Of a stretch of 64,000 bases of DNA, positions 25,374-34,570 are shown in pieces. The stretch comes from Bradyrhizobium mercantei (GTDB lineage Bacteria > Pseudomonadota > Alphaproteobacteria > Rhizobiales > Xanthobacteraceae): the NCBI RefSeq assembly GCF_001982635.1, contig NZ_MKFI01000001.1, forward strand, positions 1,382,891-1,446,890, written 5' to 3'. Within the stretch, counting starts at the first letter, position 1, and each line of letters starts with the position of its first letter. The position numbers and the translations under genes were made by a program. The notes beneath the pieces were generated by a model. That model was not told where the DNA came from, ran no database searches, and was given only the letters and a program-made list of their open reading frames with translations.

Positions 25374-28373
25374 ATGGATCACATCGGATCTGGGATGAAG
25401 AACGCCTCCTCGCTCGAACAGCGCCTGCGGTCCGAACTGACCGGCGACGTCTTCTTCGATGCTTTCAACCGCGGCCGCTACGCGACTGATGCCTCGTTCT
25501 ACCAGATCATGCCGGCCGGCGTGGTGGTGCCGCGGACCGTCGACGAGGCGCTGCGGACGCTCGCGATCGTGCGCGACGCCGGGCGGATCGTCACCCCGCG
25601 CGGCGGCGGCACCTCGCAATGCGGCCAGACCGTCAACGACGGCATCGTGGTCGACCTGTCCAGGCATCTGAACAAGATCGTCTCGCTCGACGTCGAGAAC
25701 CGCACTTGCGTGGTCGAGCCCGGCATCGTGCTCGACGACCTTAACCGGCAACTGAAGAAGCATGGGCTGTGGTTTCCGGTCGACGTCTCGACCGCCTCGC
25801 GCGCCACGATCGGCGGCATGGCCGGCAACAATTCCTGCGGCGGCCGCTCGCTGCGCTACGGCACCATGCGCGACAACACGCTGTCGATGGATGCCGCGCT
25901 CGCCGACGGCACGCTGCTGCATTTCGGCGAGGTGCCGCGCGACCTGACGCGGATCAATGCATCCGACAGCGGATTGAAGCTGTTTCGCGACATGCTCGAT
26001 CTCGGCGAGCGCGAGGCGCTCGAGATCGCGGACAAATTCCCCAAGGTGCAGCGCCGCGTCGGCGGCTATAACCTCGACGCGCTGGTGCCGCGCAACGCGC
26101 CGAACAATCTGGCCCATCTTTTGGTCGGCTCCGAGGGCACGCTCGCCTTCACGACGCAGGTCGAGCTGAAGTTGTGGCCTGTGATCCGCAACAAGGCGCT
26201 CGGCGTCTGCCATTTCGGCAGCTTCTACGAGGCGATGGACGCGGCCCAGCATCTGGTGAAGCTGCGGCCCATTGCCGTGGAGCTGGTCGATCGCACCATG
26301 ATCGCGCTGGGGCGCGAGATCGCGATGTTCCAGCCGATCATTTCGGCCGCGGTGCGCGGCGATCCGGACGCGATCCTGGTGGTCGAGTTCGCGGAAGAGA
26401 ACCAGGCCGACAATCTCGCCCGCCTGAAGCAGCTCGGCGAACTGATGGGCGACCTCGGCTTCGGCTGGGACAAGCCGCAGCGCAAATGGGGCGGTGTGGT
26501 CGAGATCGTCGAGCCCGCGCTGCAGACCGGTATCGCCGATTTCCGCGCCGCCGGCCTCAACGTCATGATGTCGATGAAGCAGGAGGGCAAGCCGGTCTCG
26601 TTCGTCGAGGATTGCGCGGTGCCGCTGCCGCACCTCGCCGACTACACCGAACGGCTCAATGCCGTGTTCGCCAGGCACGGCACCCGCGGCACGATGTACG
26701 CGCATGCCTCCGAAGGCTGCCTGCATGTGCGCCCGGTGCTCAATCTCAAGCTCGAGAAGGACGTCAAGGCAATGCGCGCCATTGCCGAGGAAGCCTTCGC
26801 GATGGTGCGCGAGTACAAGGGCTCGCATTCCGGCGAGCACGGCGACGGCCTGGTGCGCTCGGAATTCCACGAGACCATGTTCGGCGCCCGCATCGTCGCC
26901 GATTTCCGCGAGGTCAAGCAGCGCTTCGATCCGGCCAACACGCTCAACCCGGGCAAGATCGTCGATCCGCCCAGGATGGACGATCGCTCGCTGTTTCGTT
27001 TTGCGCCGGGCTATCGCGTCGGCGAGTTGAAGACCGTGCTCGACTGGTCGGCCTATCCCGGCGCCGGCGGCGGTTTCCAGGGCGCGGTCGAGATGTGCAA
27101 CAACAACGGCGCCTGCCGCAAGCTCGAAGGCGGCGTGATGTGCCCGTCCTATCGAGCCACTCGCAACGAGAAGGACGTCACCCGCGGCCGCGCCAACACG
27201 CTGCGGCTCGCCATCTCAGGCCAGCTCGGACCGGATGCGCTTTCCTCCGACGAGATGATGGAGACGCTGAAGCTCTGCGTCTCCTGCAAGGCCTGCCGCC
27301 ATGAATGCCCGACCGGCGTCGACATGGCCAAGATGAAGATCGAGGTGCTGGCCGCGCGCGCCGCAACGCACGGCCTGTCGCTGCGCGACCGGCTGGTCGG
27401 CTATCTGCCGCGCTATGTCGATCTCGCCTCGCGCTTTGCGCCGCTTGCGAACTGGCGCAACCGCAGCCCGCTGTTGCGCAGCCTGTTCGAAAAGCTCGCC
27501 GGCATCAGCGCCAAGCGCGCGCTGCCGGAATTTCGCAGCGACACGTTCCGGCCCGACGCCGAGGTGCTGGGTCCGGCTGGCGGCCGCGAGGTGGTGCTGT
27601 TCGCCGATACGTTCAACCGCGGCTACGAGCGCGAGAACCTCGACGCCGCGATCGAGGTCTTGATCGCCGGCGGCTATCGCGTGCATCTGCCGAAGCCATC
27701 GAACGGCGCCCGGCCGCCGTGCTGCGGTCGCACCTTCCTGTCGGCCGGGCTGGTCGAGCAGGCGCGCGCCGAGCTCGACCGGCTGGTTGCAACCTACGTG
27801 CCGTTCGCGGCGCGCGGCGTGCCGATCATCGGGCTGGAGCCGAGCTGCCTTCTGACCTTGCGCGATGAGCTGCTGTCGCTGCGCTCGGATGACGCCGCCA
27901 AGACCGTCAGCGCGCACGCCTTGCTGTTCGAGGAATTTCTGGCGCGCGAGGCCGAGGCCGGGCGTCTCGCTTTGCCGCTCGGCACTGTGGCCGGCAAGGC
28001 GGTCGTGCACGGTCATTGCCACCAAAAATCCTTCGGTGCGTTCAAGCCGGTGGAGAAGGTGCTGCGGCTGGTGCCGGGCCTCGACGTCAAGACCATCGAG
28101 TCGAGTTGCTGCGGCATGGCCGGCGCGTTCGGCTATGGCGCCGACACTTACCAGGCCTCGATCGAGATGGCCGAGCTGTCGCTACTGCCTGCGGTTCGCA
28201 GCGCGGACCAGGACACGCTGATCGTGGCCGACGGCACCTCGTGCCGGCACCAGATCAAGGACGGCAGCGGTCGCACGCCGCTGCATGTCGCCAGCGTATT
28301 GGCGATGAGCCTGAAACGTGCGAAGTCGAATTCCAGCAGATCATTACCGACAAAGGAAGAGGCCCATGGCTGA
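25374..28373 (+). CDS. Fused FAD-linked (GlcD-like) and Fe-S (GlcF-like) 2-hydroxyacid dehydrogenase
   Basis: 999 residues joining two functions that are separate genes in the E. coli glycolate oxidase. Residues 40-260: PCMH-type FAD domain with VTPRGGGTSQCGQTVNDG, GNNSCGGRSLRYG and LLVGSEGTLAF. To about 540: FAD-oxidase C-terminal domain with the metal/substrate His motif HSGEHGDGLVR. Two ferredoxin-type clusters follow: CNNNGACRKLEGGVMCPSYRA near 573 and CVSCKACRHECPTGVDM near 634. Two CCG domains follow (PPCCGRTF near 782, SSCCGMAG near 910). It should oxidise glycolate, D-lactate or a related 2-hydroxyacid and pass electrons to the quinone pool. It is followed by a GlcG-like gene overlapping by 8 bp. 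Confidence 0.92.
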   Translation: MDHIGSGMKNASSLEQRLRSELTGDVFFDAFNRGRYATDASFYQIMPAGVVVPRTVDEALRTLAIVRDAGRIVTPRGGGTSQCGQTVNDGIVVDLSRHLNKIVSLDVENRTCVVEPGIVLDDLNRQLKKHGLWFPVDVSTASRATIGGMAGNNSCGGRSLRYGTMRDNTLSMDAALADGTLLHFGEVPRDLTRINASDSGLKLFRDMLDLGEREALEIADKFPKVQRRVGGYNLDALVPRNAPNNLAHLLVGSEGTLAFTTQVELKLWPVIRNKALGVCHFGSFYEAMDAAQHLVKLRPIAVELVDRTMIALGREIAMFQPIISAAVRGDPDAILVVEFAEENQADNLARLKQLGELMGDLGFGWDKPQRKWGGVVEIVEPALQTGIADFRAAGLNVMMSMKQEGKPVSFVEDCAVPLPHLADYTERLNAVFARHGTRGTMYAHASEGCLHVRPVLNLKLEKDVKAMRAIAEEAFAMVREYKGSHSGEHGDGLVRSEFHETMFGARIVADFREVKQRFDPANTLNPGKIVDPPRMDDRSLFRFAPGYRVGELKTVLDWSAYPGAGGGFQGAVEMCNNNGACRKLEGGVMCPSYRATRNEKDVTRGRANTLRLAISGQLGPDALSSDEMMETLKLCVSCKACRHECPTGVDMAKMKIEVLAARAATHGLSLRDRLVGYLPRYVDLASRFAPLANWRNRSPLLRSLFEKLAGISAKRALPEFRSDTFRPDAEVLGPAGGREVVLFADTFNRGYERENLDAAIEVLIAGGYRVHLPKPSNGARPPCCGRTFLSAGLVEQARAELDRLVATYVPFAARGVPIIGLEPSCLLTLRDELLSLRSDDAAKTVSAHALLFEEFLAREAEAGRLALPLGTVAGKAVVHGHCHQKSFGAFKPVEKVLRLVPGLDVKTIESSCCGMAGAFGYGADTYQASIEMAELSLLPAVRSADQDTLIVADGTSCRHQIKDGSGRTPLHVASVLAMSLKRAKSNSSRSLPTKEEAHG

Positions 28374-28794
28374 GCTCACTCTCGAAACCGCCCGCAAGAT
28401 TCTGGACGTCGCGCTCGCCAAGGGCGTCGAGAAGAAGCTGAAGCCGCTGGTGGTCACGATCCTCGACGCGCGCGGCGCGGTGAAGGTGACTGCGGCGCAG
28501 GACGGCACCAGCCTGATGCGGGCCGAGATCGCCCACGGCAAGGCCTATGGCGCGCTGGCGCTCGGCATGGGATCGCGGGCGCTGTTCCAGCGCGCGCAGG
28601 AGCAGGCCTATTTCGTCGACGCCGTGAACACGCTGGCGCAGGGCCGGATGGTGCCGGTCCCCGGCGGCGTGCTGATCATGGACGGCACCACCCTGCTCGG
28701 CGCCGTCGGCGTCAGCGGCGACACATCGGACAATGACGAGATCTGCGCCGTGGCCGGCATCGAAGCCGCCGGCCTGAAGGCCAACGCGGGCTAG
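28366..28794 (+). CDS. GlcG/HbpS family protein
   Basis: 142 residues from ATG 28366, eight bases inside the end of the dehydrogenase gene and preceded by AAAGGAAGAGG. The single domain shows the GlcG/HbpS pattern: LTLETARKILDVALAKGVEK, PLVVTILDARGAVKVTAAQDGTS, AHGKAYGALALGMGSRAL, and the C-terminal GAVGVSGDTSDNDEICAVAGIEA. Family members bind haem or cobalamin-like ligands or accompany glycolate oxidases; the biochemical role of GlcG is unclear. Its overlap with the GlcDF-like gene supports an accessory role there. No signal peptide, so cytoplasmic. Confidence 0.88.
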   Translation: MAELTLETARKILDVALAKGVEKKLKPLVVTILDARGAVKVTAAQDGTSLMRAEIAHGKAYGALALGMGSRALFQRAQEQAYFVDAVNTLAQGRMVPVPGGVLIMDGTTLLGAVGVSGDTSDNDEICAVAGIEAAGLKANAG

Positions 28795-28841
28795 AACGGG
28801 ATGAGTTTTTGGTCGACTCGGGTTCGCCGTGGCCTCAGTTC

Positions 28842-28923
28842 ACCTCTCCCCGTCGGGGAGAGGTCGGCGCGCAGCGCCGGGTGAGGGCTCTTGCTCTCTC
28901 GATAGACCGTAACCCCTCACCCG
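28842..28923. repeat. Hairpin-rich intergenic repeat
   Basis: A 10-bp hairpin, ACCTCTCCCC-GTC-GGGGAGAGGT (28842-28864), is followed by CGGGTGAGGG (28878-28887), which is the reverse complement of CCCTCACCCG (28914-28923). The hairpin-plus-flanking-inverted-repeat design matches palindromic elements common in rhizobial chromosomes. It could also terminate transcription of the dehydrogenase-GlcG operon. Confidence 0.7.
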
Positions 28924-29091
28924 ATTTGCGACCAATAAACTTCGGAATATTAGAAATATACCCCTGAGTTGCCCGGCATGTCAAGTTGCCTTGTCTAACG
29001 CCGGCCGCCGCCCGCTCCTTTGCATGGGGTTGTTTTCGATATTTTGATACGGCGCCCGAGAGGATGTGAAGCTTTGTCCTCATCCACCGTT

Positions 29092-29194
29092 GTCGTCGCC
29101 CGGCTCGACCGGGCGACCCAGTACGCCGCGGCCTATCGGCTCAAGCACGACCGCCTCCGGAATACTGGATCACCCGCATGCGCGGGTGATGACA
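29092..29194. repeat. Inverted repeat related to the 19571-19675 element
   Basis: Left arm 29092-29123 and right arm 29163-29194 are imperfect reverse complements with a 39-bp spacer. Each has its own hairpin, CGCCCGG-CTCGA-CCGGGCG in the left arm and CACCCGC-ATGC-GCGGGTG in the right. Arm ends (CCAGTA / TACTGG) and spacer length match the element at 19571-19675, so they are one family. Compensating changes keep each stem paired, which suggests the structure is what is conserved. Confidence 0.75.
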
Positions 29195-29261
29195 CTGAGC
29201 AAGCCGATTCCGTCATCCTGAGCGGCCGCATGCAGGCGAGACGAAGCGGCACCGCGATGCC

Positions 29262-30041
29262 TCAGCGTCCCGTCCAGGTCGGCTTGCGCTTCTCGCCGAA
29301 AGCCTTGAGGCCTTCCTTGGCGTCCTCGGTCATCGCGAGCAGCGCGATCTGGCTTTCGGTGTAGGCGATGCTTTCGTCGAACGACATCGAGGCGATCGCG
29401 CGCATCGCGTATTTGCCGCGGCGGATCGCGGTCGGTGACTTGTCGACGATGCGGCCGATCAGCCAGTCGACCTTGGCGTCGAGCTCGGCCGCCGGCACGA
29501 CGTAGTTGAGAAGGCCCGCCGCCTGGGCCGCCTTGGCGTCGAACGGCTCGCCGGTCAGCGCCCATTCGTTGACGAGGCGCGGCGGAGCGATCGATTGCAG
29601 CAGGCTCAGCACCTGCATCGGAAACACGCCGACCTTCACCTCGGGCAGACCGAAGATCACGCCGTCGGCGGCCACTGCCATGTCGGTCATGCACAACAGC
29701 CCCATGCCGCCTGCCATGCAGACGCCACCGACTCGCGCGATCGCGGGCTTTGTGGCGCTCTGCGACAGCCGCAGCAGGTCGGCGTAGTCGACATTCGGCC
29801 GCGAGAAATCCATCGAGAACGCCGCACCGCTGTTCTGCAGATCGGCGCCGGCGCAGAACGCCTTGTCGCCCGCGCCGGTCAGCACGATGACGCGCACGTC
29901 CTTGTCGTCATGCGCGTCGCGATAGCCCTTGGCGATGCCCGCGATCACGCCGGCATTGAGCGCGTTGCGCTTGTCCGGACGGTTGATGGTGATCCAGAAC
30001 GCCTGCCCGCGCTTTTCCAAGAGAACGCTGTTGTCGGTCAT
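29262..30041 (-). CDS. Enoyl-CoA hydratase/isomerase family protein
   Basis: 259 residues of crotonase fold: WITINRPDKRNALN, the oxyanion segment GAGDKAFCAGADLQN, GGVCMAGGMGLLCMTDMAVAAD and VIFGLPEVKVGVFP. Of the two hydratase glutamates the first is Gly (AGGMGLL) while the second is kept in GLPEVKVG, a pattern shared by many isomerases and carnitinyl-CoA-type enzymes. It acts on an acyl-CoA in the cytoplasm; the substrate is not readable. The gene is 77 bp downstream of a molybdopterin oxidoreductase on the same strand and could be co-transcribed. Confidence 0.85.
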   Translation of the reverse strand: MTDNSVLLEKRGQAFWITINRPDKRNALNAGVIAGIAKGYRDAHDDKDVRVIVLTGAGDKAFCAGADLQNSGAAFSMDFSRPNVDYADLLRLSQSATKPAIARVGGVCMAGGMGLLCMTDMAVAADGVIFGLPEVKVGVFPMQVLSLLQSIAPPRLVNEWALTGEPFDAKAAQAAGLLNYVVPAAELDAKVDWLIGRIVDKSPTAIRRGKYAMRAIASMSFDESIAYTESQIALLAMTEDAKEGLKAFGEKRKPTWTGR

Positions 30042-30118
30042 GTTTCCTGCCTGTTTCTTGCCCGTGGGCTGTTGTCAGCCGACATTTGCGGCAGGATCGG
30101 CGCCGACTGCAAGCAGGA

Positions 30119-32218
30119 TTATGCGGCGGCGGACGCCTTCCTGATCCAGACCTTGTTGTCGTGGAACGCGGCGCCGCCGAGCGGCGCGACGGCTTCCGCG
30201 CCGGTCAGCATGTTGATGCCGCGCCCGCCGATGTGGGACTTGTTCGGATGGATCGACTCGGCAATCAGCACGCCGCGGCGAACGCCGTCGAACAGCTTTG
30301 CGGTCAGCGTCGTCTCGCCGCGCATGTTGCCGAGCGTCACCGCGTCGCCGTCGGCGATCGAGAGCGTAGCCGCATCGTCGGGATGAATCATCACGGTCGG
30401 TGCCCCCTCGCGGGCCTGCGACGACGGCGTTTCGTTGAAGCTGGTGTTGAGGAAGCTGCGCGACGGTGACGTCGCGAGCCGGAACGGATGCTGCGCGTCG
30501 GCCTCCTCGATGATGGTCCAGTGGTCGGGCAGCGAGGGCATCTTGTCCCATGCGCCCATCAGTCCGCCGGTCCCGACCGGCACCTTGCCCCAGTCGACCT
30601 TGAAGTGGAACTTCTTGTCGGAATGGGCAAAGCCATCGAGGTAATGCGAGGTGCGGAAATCAGGCTGCAGGTCGCGCCACAGCTCCGCCTCGAGCGCATC
30701 GATATCGCCATGCCCGCTCTTCTTCAGCGTCGCATCGATGAGCTGGCGCGCCGTCATGTCGAAGCCGGGATGCACGGCATTGAGGCGGCGGCCGAGCCCC
30801 TGCATCACCTCGTGATTGGAACGGCACTCGCCGGGCGGATCGATCAGCTTCGGGCCGACCGAGATGTGCTGATGGCCGCCGCCGTAGTAGAGGTCGTCGT
30901 GCTCCATGAACATCGTCGCCGGCAGCACGATATCGGCCATCTGCGCCGTTTCGGTCATGAACTGCTCGTGCACCGCGACGAACAGATCCTCGCGCGCGAA
31001 GCCCTGCCGCACCAGCGCCTGCTCGGGCGCCACCGTCATCGGATTGGTGTTCTGGATCAGCATCGCCTTCACCGGCCCGCCGCCGCGCAGCGCCTCGGCA
31101 TCACCGGTCAGGATGCGGCCGATCTGCGACTGATCGAGCACGCGCGTTGCGGGATCGATCGCGTCGTGACCTTCGATGATCGACTCGTCGAAGCGCCAGA
31201 TCCCGGCATTGTTGAAGAACGCGCCGCCGCCCTCATATTGCCAGGCGCCGGTCACCGCGGGAATGCAGGTCGCCGCGTGCATCTGCGCCGCACCGTTGCG
31301 GCTGCGGGTAAAACCGTAACCGAGACGGAAGAACGTGCGCTTGGTCGTCCCGACCAGCCGCGCGAACGCCTCGATCTCCTCGACCGGCACGCCCGAGATC
31401 ACCGATGCCCATTCCGGCGTGCGCGTCTTGAGATGCGCCTCCAGCTCGTCGGGGCAATCGGTGTAGCGCGCGAGATAGTCGCGATCGGCCAATCCCTCGC
31501 GGAACAGCACGTGCATCACCGCACACGCGAAGGCGCCATCGGTGCCCGGCCGCAGCAGGATCTTGATGTCGGCCTGCTTCATGGTCTCGTTGTTGTAGAC
31601 GTCGACCGCCGCGATCTTCGCACCGCGCTCCTTCCGCGCCCGCGATGCGTGCGTCATCACGTTGACCTGGGTGTTCACCGGATTGGTGCCCCAGATCACC
31701 ACGAGATCGGAGACGCCCATCTCGCGAGGATCGACGCCGGCGATCTTGCCGGTTCCGGCGGCGAAGCCGATGCGCGCGATGGTTGCGCAGATCGTGCCGT
31801 AGAAGCGCGAATATTTCTTCACATGCGACAGACGGTTGAGACCGTCGCGCATCACGAGCCCCATCGTGCCCGCATAGTAATAAGGCCAGACCGACTCGGC
31901 GCCGAACTCGCGCTCGGCCGCATCGAAACGCGCCGCGATCTCGTCCAGCGCCTCGTCCCAGGAAATCCGTGCGAACTGGCCGGAGCCCTTCGGCCCGGTC
32001 CGGCGCAGCGGATGCATCAGCCGTTCGGCGTGATGAATCCGCTCGGCATAACGCGCGACCTTGGCGCAGACCACGCCGGCCGTGTAGGTCTGCTGCTTGG
32101 AGCCGCGCACCCTGCCGATCGAACGTCCGTCGATGACTTCAACGTCCAGCGCACATGCCGAGGGGCAGTCGTGCGGACAGGTGGAATGGCGGACGTCGAC
32201 CTTGGCATGCTGGTTCAT
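30119..32218 (-). CDS. Molybdopterin oxidoreductase (DMSO-reductase superfamily) with N-terminal 4Fe-4S site
   Basis: 699 residues from ATG 32218; a TTG two codons earlier is less likely. The N-terminal Fe4S4 motif is C14-x3-C18-x3-C22-x28-C51 (STCPHDCPSACALD, VVCAKV). Molybdopterin domains follow with ISWDEALDEIA, VVIWGTNPVNTQ and EGGGAFFNNAGIWR. The C-terminal molydop-binding domain contains HPDDAATLSIADGDAVTL. There is no Tat leader, so it is probably cytoplasmic. The metal ligand is hard to assign by eye; Cys at ICATIARIG is not at a standard ligand place. Homologues are annotated broadly as BisC-like or formate-dehydrogenase-like; the substrate is unknown and no partner subunit lies beside it. 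Confidence 0.85.
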   Translation of the reverse strand: MNQHAKVDVRHSTCPHDCPSACALDVEVIDGRSIGRVRGSKQQTYTAGVVCAKVARYAERIHHAERLMHPLRRTGPKGSGQFARISWDEALDEIAARFDAAEREFGAESVWPYYYAGTMGLVMRDGLNRLSHVKKYSRFYGTICATIARIGFAAGTGKIAGVDPREMGVSDLVVIWGTNPVNTQVNVMTHASRARKERGAKIAAVDVYNNETMKQADIKILLRPGTDGAFACAVMHVLFREGLADRDYLARYTDCPDELEAHLKTRTPEWASVISGVPVEEIEAFARLVGTTKRTFFRLGYGFTRSRNGAAQMHAATCIPAVTGAWQYEGGGAFFNNAGIWRFDESIIEGHDAIDPATRVLDQSQIGRILTGDAEALRGGGPVKAMLIQNTNPMTVAPEQALVRQGFAREDLFVAVHEQFMTETAQMADIVLPATMFMEHDDLYYGGGHQHISVGPKLIDPPGECRSNHEVMQGLGRRLNAVHPGFDMTARQLIDATLKKSGHGDIDALEAELWRDLQPDFRTSHYLDGFAHSDKKFHFKVDWGKVPVGTGGLMGAWDKMPSLPDHWTIIEEADAQHPFRLATSPSRSFLNTSFNETPSSQAREGAPTVMIHPDDAATLSIADGDAVTLGNMRGETTLTAKLFDGVRRGVLIAESIHPNKSHIGGRGINMLTGAEAVAPLGGAAFHDNKVWIRKASAAA

Positions 32219-32342
32219 GGCCAAATTGGTAACATCAAACGCCCGCTCCGCCGAGGGGCATTATTGACCCGGTCCGGGCGAAATCCGGGCATATGCCATG
32301 CGTCAAACGCCGAAATGCCCGGCTATCGGCCTCGCTCGTTGG

Positions 32343-33413
32343 TCAAACGCGGAAGATGCGGGTGTAGCGCGCCTTGATCGATTCCCCTTCCCGCTCCACC
32401 GCCGCGGGGTCGTCCTTCATCGTTTTGACGTCCTTCAGCGGCTTGCGCCCGGGCTTCTCCTGGGCCTGGGCATGGACCGACCTGAGGCCGCCGATCTCGA
32501 CATTGAGCTGCTGCCCCTCGCGCCCGAGCGCGAATGACTGAAACAGTCTGGCGGCATTCGGATGCGGACAGTCCTTGAAGATCCCGTTCGGGCCAACGAT
32601 GATCGGTGACCCTTCGGTGGCGTAGACCGGCTCGACCGGGCGGCCCATCTCCTTCAACTGAAAGATGTTGTACTCGTTACCGTCGGCCATGACCGCACGC
32701 TCGCCGAGGTCGAGCTTCTTCGGCGGATCGGTCGAGGACTGCACCTGCATGATGTTCTGCTTGGCGAGCTGCTCGAAGAAGCTCCAGCCGAGATCGCGCT
32801 GCATCTGGTAGGTCGCGGTCATGATGGTGCCGCTATAGCCGGGATGCGCCTTCACGATCTTGCCCTTCCACTTGGGATCGAGCAGATCGGCAAAGCTCTT
32901 CGGCGCCTCCTCGGCTTTCACGAGATTGGTGTTGTAGGCGATGATCGACAGCCAGACCCGGAAGCTTGCGAACTGTCCGTCGGCATCGCGATGCTCGTCC
33001 GGATAATACTTCGCGACCTCCTCGGGAACGTAGGGCGCCAGAATGCCGTCGCGCTTCCACACGATGAAATGCGCGGCGTCGGAGGAATTGACGACGTCGA
33101 CGGCGTGAATGTTGCTGGAATATTCCTGGCCGACCCGCTGGAACACGCGCTCCGCGCCGGTGCGTTCGACACGCACGGTAATGTAAGGGTATTTCGCCTC
33201 GAACGCCTTCGCCAGCTTCTCCGCGACCGGCAGATCGGTCGAGGTGTAATAGACGACCTCGCCCTCCTTCTTCGCCGCCTCGATCAGCGCCGGCGTCACC
33301 GGTTCCGCGGGTGGCGCGGCGGCCATCACGCGTGTTGAAAGGGCGGCCCCCGCCAGCACGGCGCTGGTGCCCTTCAGCATATCGCGACGCGATAGCCCAG
33401 GATGGTTCCTCAT
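32343..33413 (-). CDS. Extracellular solute-binding protein (ferric/AfuA-FbpA-like), Tat-exported
   Basis: 356 residues from ATG 33413 (MRNHPGLSRRDMLKG), with GGGG shortly upstream; a longer reading to 33452 adds nothing. SRRDMLKG then a hydrophobic stretch ending AAAPPA is a Tat-type leader. The mature part starts LIEAAKKEGEVVYYTSTDLPVAEKLAKAFEAKYP, the standard type 1 extracellular solute-binding start. YPYITVRVERTGAERVFQR and FADLLDPKWKGKIV also fit iron or phosphonate-type receptors. No permease or ATPase gene is adjacent, so it is an orphan receptor here. Ligand unknown. Confidence 0.82.
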   Translation of the reverse strand: MRNHPGLSRRDMLKGTSAVLAGAALSTRVMAAAPPAEPVTPALIEAAKKEGEVVYYTSTDLPVAEKLAKAFEAKYPYITVRVERTGAERVFQRVGQEYSSNIHAVDVVNSSDAAHFIVWKRDGILAPYVPEEVAKYYPDEHRDADGQFASFRVWLSIIAYNTNLVKAEEAPKSFADLLDPKWKGKIVKAHPGYSGTIMTATYQMQRDLGWSFFEQLAKQNIMQVQSSTDPPKKLDLGERAVMADGNEYNIFQLKEMGRPVEPVYATEGSPIIVGPNGIFKDCPHPNAARLFQSFALGREGQQLNVEIGGLRSVHAQAQEKPGRKPLKDVKTMKDDPAAVEREGESIKARYTRIFRV

Positions 33414-33563
33414 ATGATTCCCCGCACGCGGTGGCGAAGTTGAATACACCATCCCTACGCCCTTATTCCGATGCGCGAAGACGGTAACTGTCGTCGACAG
33501 ATGCTTCAGGTTGCAGCTAGAGTTCTGACCAAGAAAGAAGACTAAAGTTGGGGGAGACGATCA

Positions 33564-34538
33564 ATGGCGGGATTTCGGTGCGCCTTTGTATTTGTCGCTG
33601 TTTTGCTGACCGTATCGATCTCAGTCTCGCACGCGGGCGCCGAGGACTACCCCGCACGGCCGGTCAGGATCATCGTTCCCTTCGGCCCCGGCGGTCCGGC
33701 CGATGTCGTTGCGCGGCAGATCGGCAGCATCCTGCAGGAAAACCTCGGCCAGCCCTTCGTGGTCGAGAACCGGACCGGCGCCGGCGGCGTGATCGGCACC
33801 CTCGAGGTCGCGAAGGCGCCGGCCGATGGCTACACGCTTCTGATGATGTCGAACACCCAGACCGCGAACGAATCACTGGTGCCGCAGCGCAAATACGAGC
33901 TGATGCGCGACCTGGCGCCGGTCGCGTCCCTGAACACGTCGGACCTCGTGATCGTGGTCCACCCCGCGGTGCCGGCGAAGACGCTGCTGGAATTCATCGC
34001 ACTCGCAAAGGCGCAACCCGGAAAGCTGAACTACGCTTCGTCAGGCCAGGGCACGCCGTATCACATGGCCGGCGAATTGTTCAAAGCCATGGCCGGGATC
34101 GACGTCGTGCATGTGCCCTATCGCAACAGTGGTGAAGCGCGCAGCGGCGTCATCGGCGGCCAGGTTCAGATGATGATCGATGCCGTACCGGCGATGGCAC
34201 CGAATGTTGCCGAGAACCAGGTGCGCGCGCTCGCGACGACCGGCAAGACCCGCTCCGCAGTGCTGCCTAACGTTCCAACAGTGACCGAGGCCGGCGTTGC
34301 CGGCTATGAGGCCACGATCTGGCTCGGCCTGATGGCACCAATGGGTACGCCGAAGCCGATCATCGACAAGCTCAACGCGGCCGTGAACGCTGCGATCAAG
34401 CGGCCTGAGGTCGAGAAGCTCTGGGCCGCGCAGGGCGCGGTGCCCATGACAATGACGCCGGACGAATTCGACAAATTCCTGCGCGCCGATATCGTGAAGT
34501 GGGCAGACGTCGTCAAGAGGCTGGACAAGCCTCAATAA
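33564..34538 (+). CDS. Bug/TctC-family substrate-binding protein (orphan)
   Basis: 324 residues; GGGGGAG precedes ATG 33564. A Sec signal peptide (FVFVAVLLTVSISVSHAGA) is followed by the canonical receptor start DYPARPVRIIVPFGPGGPADVVARQ. Other Bug landmarks are VVENRTGAGGVIGT, GYTLLMMSNTQTANESL, YASSGQGTPYHMAGE and FVPYRNS-like HVPYRNSGEARSGV. It would bind a carboxylate in the periplasm. No TctA/TctB lies nearby, so it may share the tctAB at 14014-16090 or a distant pair. The next gene, a ModA-like protein, starts 32 bp downstream. Confidence 0.9.
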   Translation: MAGFRCAFVFVAVLLTVSISVSHAGAEDYPARPVRIIVPFGPGGPADVVARQIGSILQENLGQPFVVENRTGAGGVIGTLEVAKAPADGYTLLMMSNTQTANESLVPQRKYELMRDLAPVASLNTSDLVIVVHPAVPAKTLLEFIALAKAQPGKLNYASSGQGTPYHMAGELFKAMAGIDVVHVPYRNSGEARSGVIGGQVQMMIDAVPAMAPNVAENQVRALATTGKTRSAVLPNVPTVTEAGVAGYEATIWLGLMAPMGTPKPIIDKLNAAVNAAIKRPEVEKLWAAQGAVPMTMTPDEFDKFLRADIVKWADVVKRLDKPQ

Positions 34539-34570
34539 CCAAGCAATGCGGGTCCCCTGCCGATGGAACA

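Larger units (their letters stand above)
28795..29261. other. Gene-free region with several intergenic repeats
   Basis: About 470 bases without credible coding sequence between the GlcG-like gene and a leftward enoyl-CoA-hydratase gene. It holds two inverted-repeat elements (28842-28923 and 29092-29194). Between them, around 28940-29050, a sequence of A/T-richer character resembles another interspersed sequence I recall from Bradyrhizobium genomes (not searched). Short frames here only translate the repeats. Confidence 0.65.
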
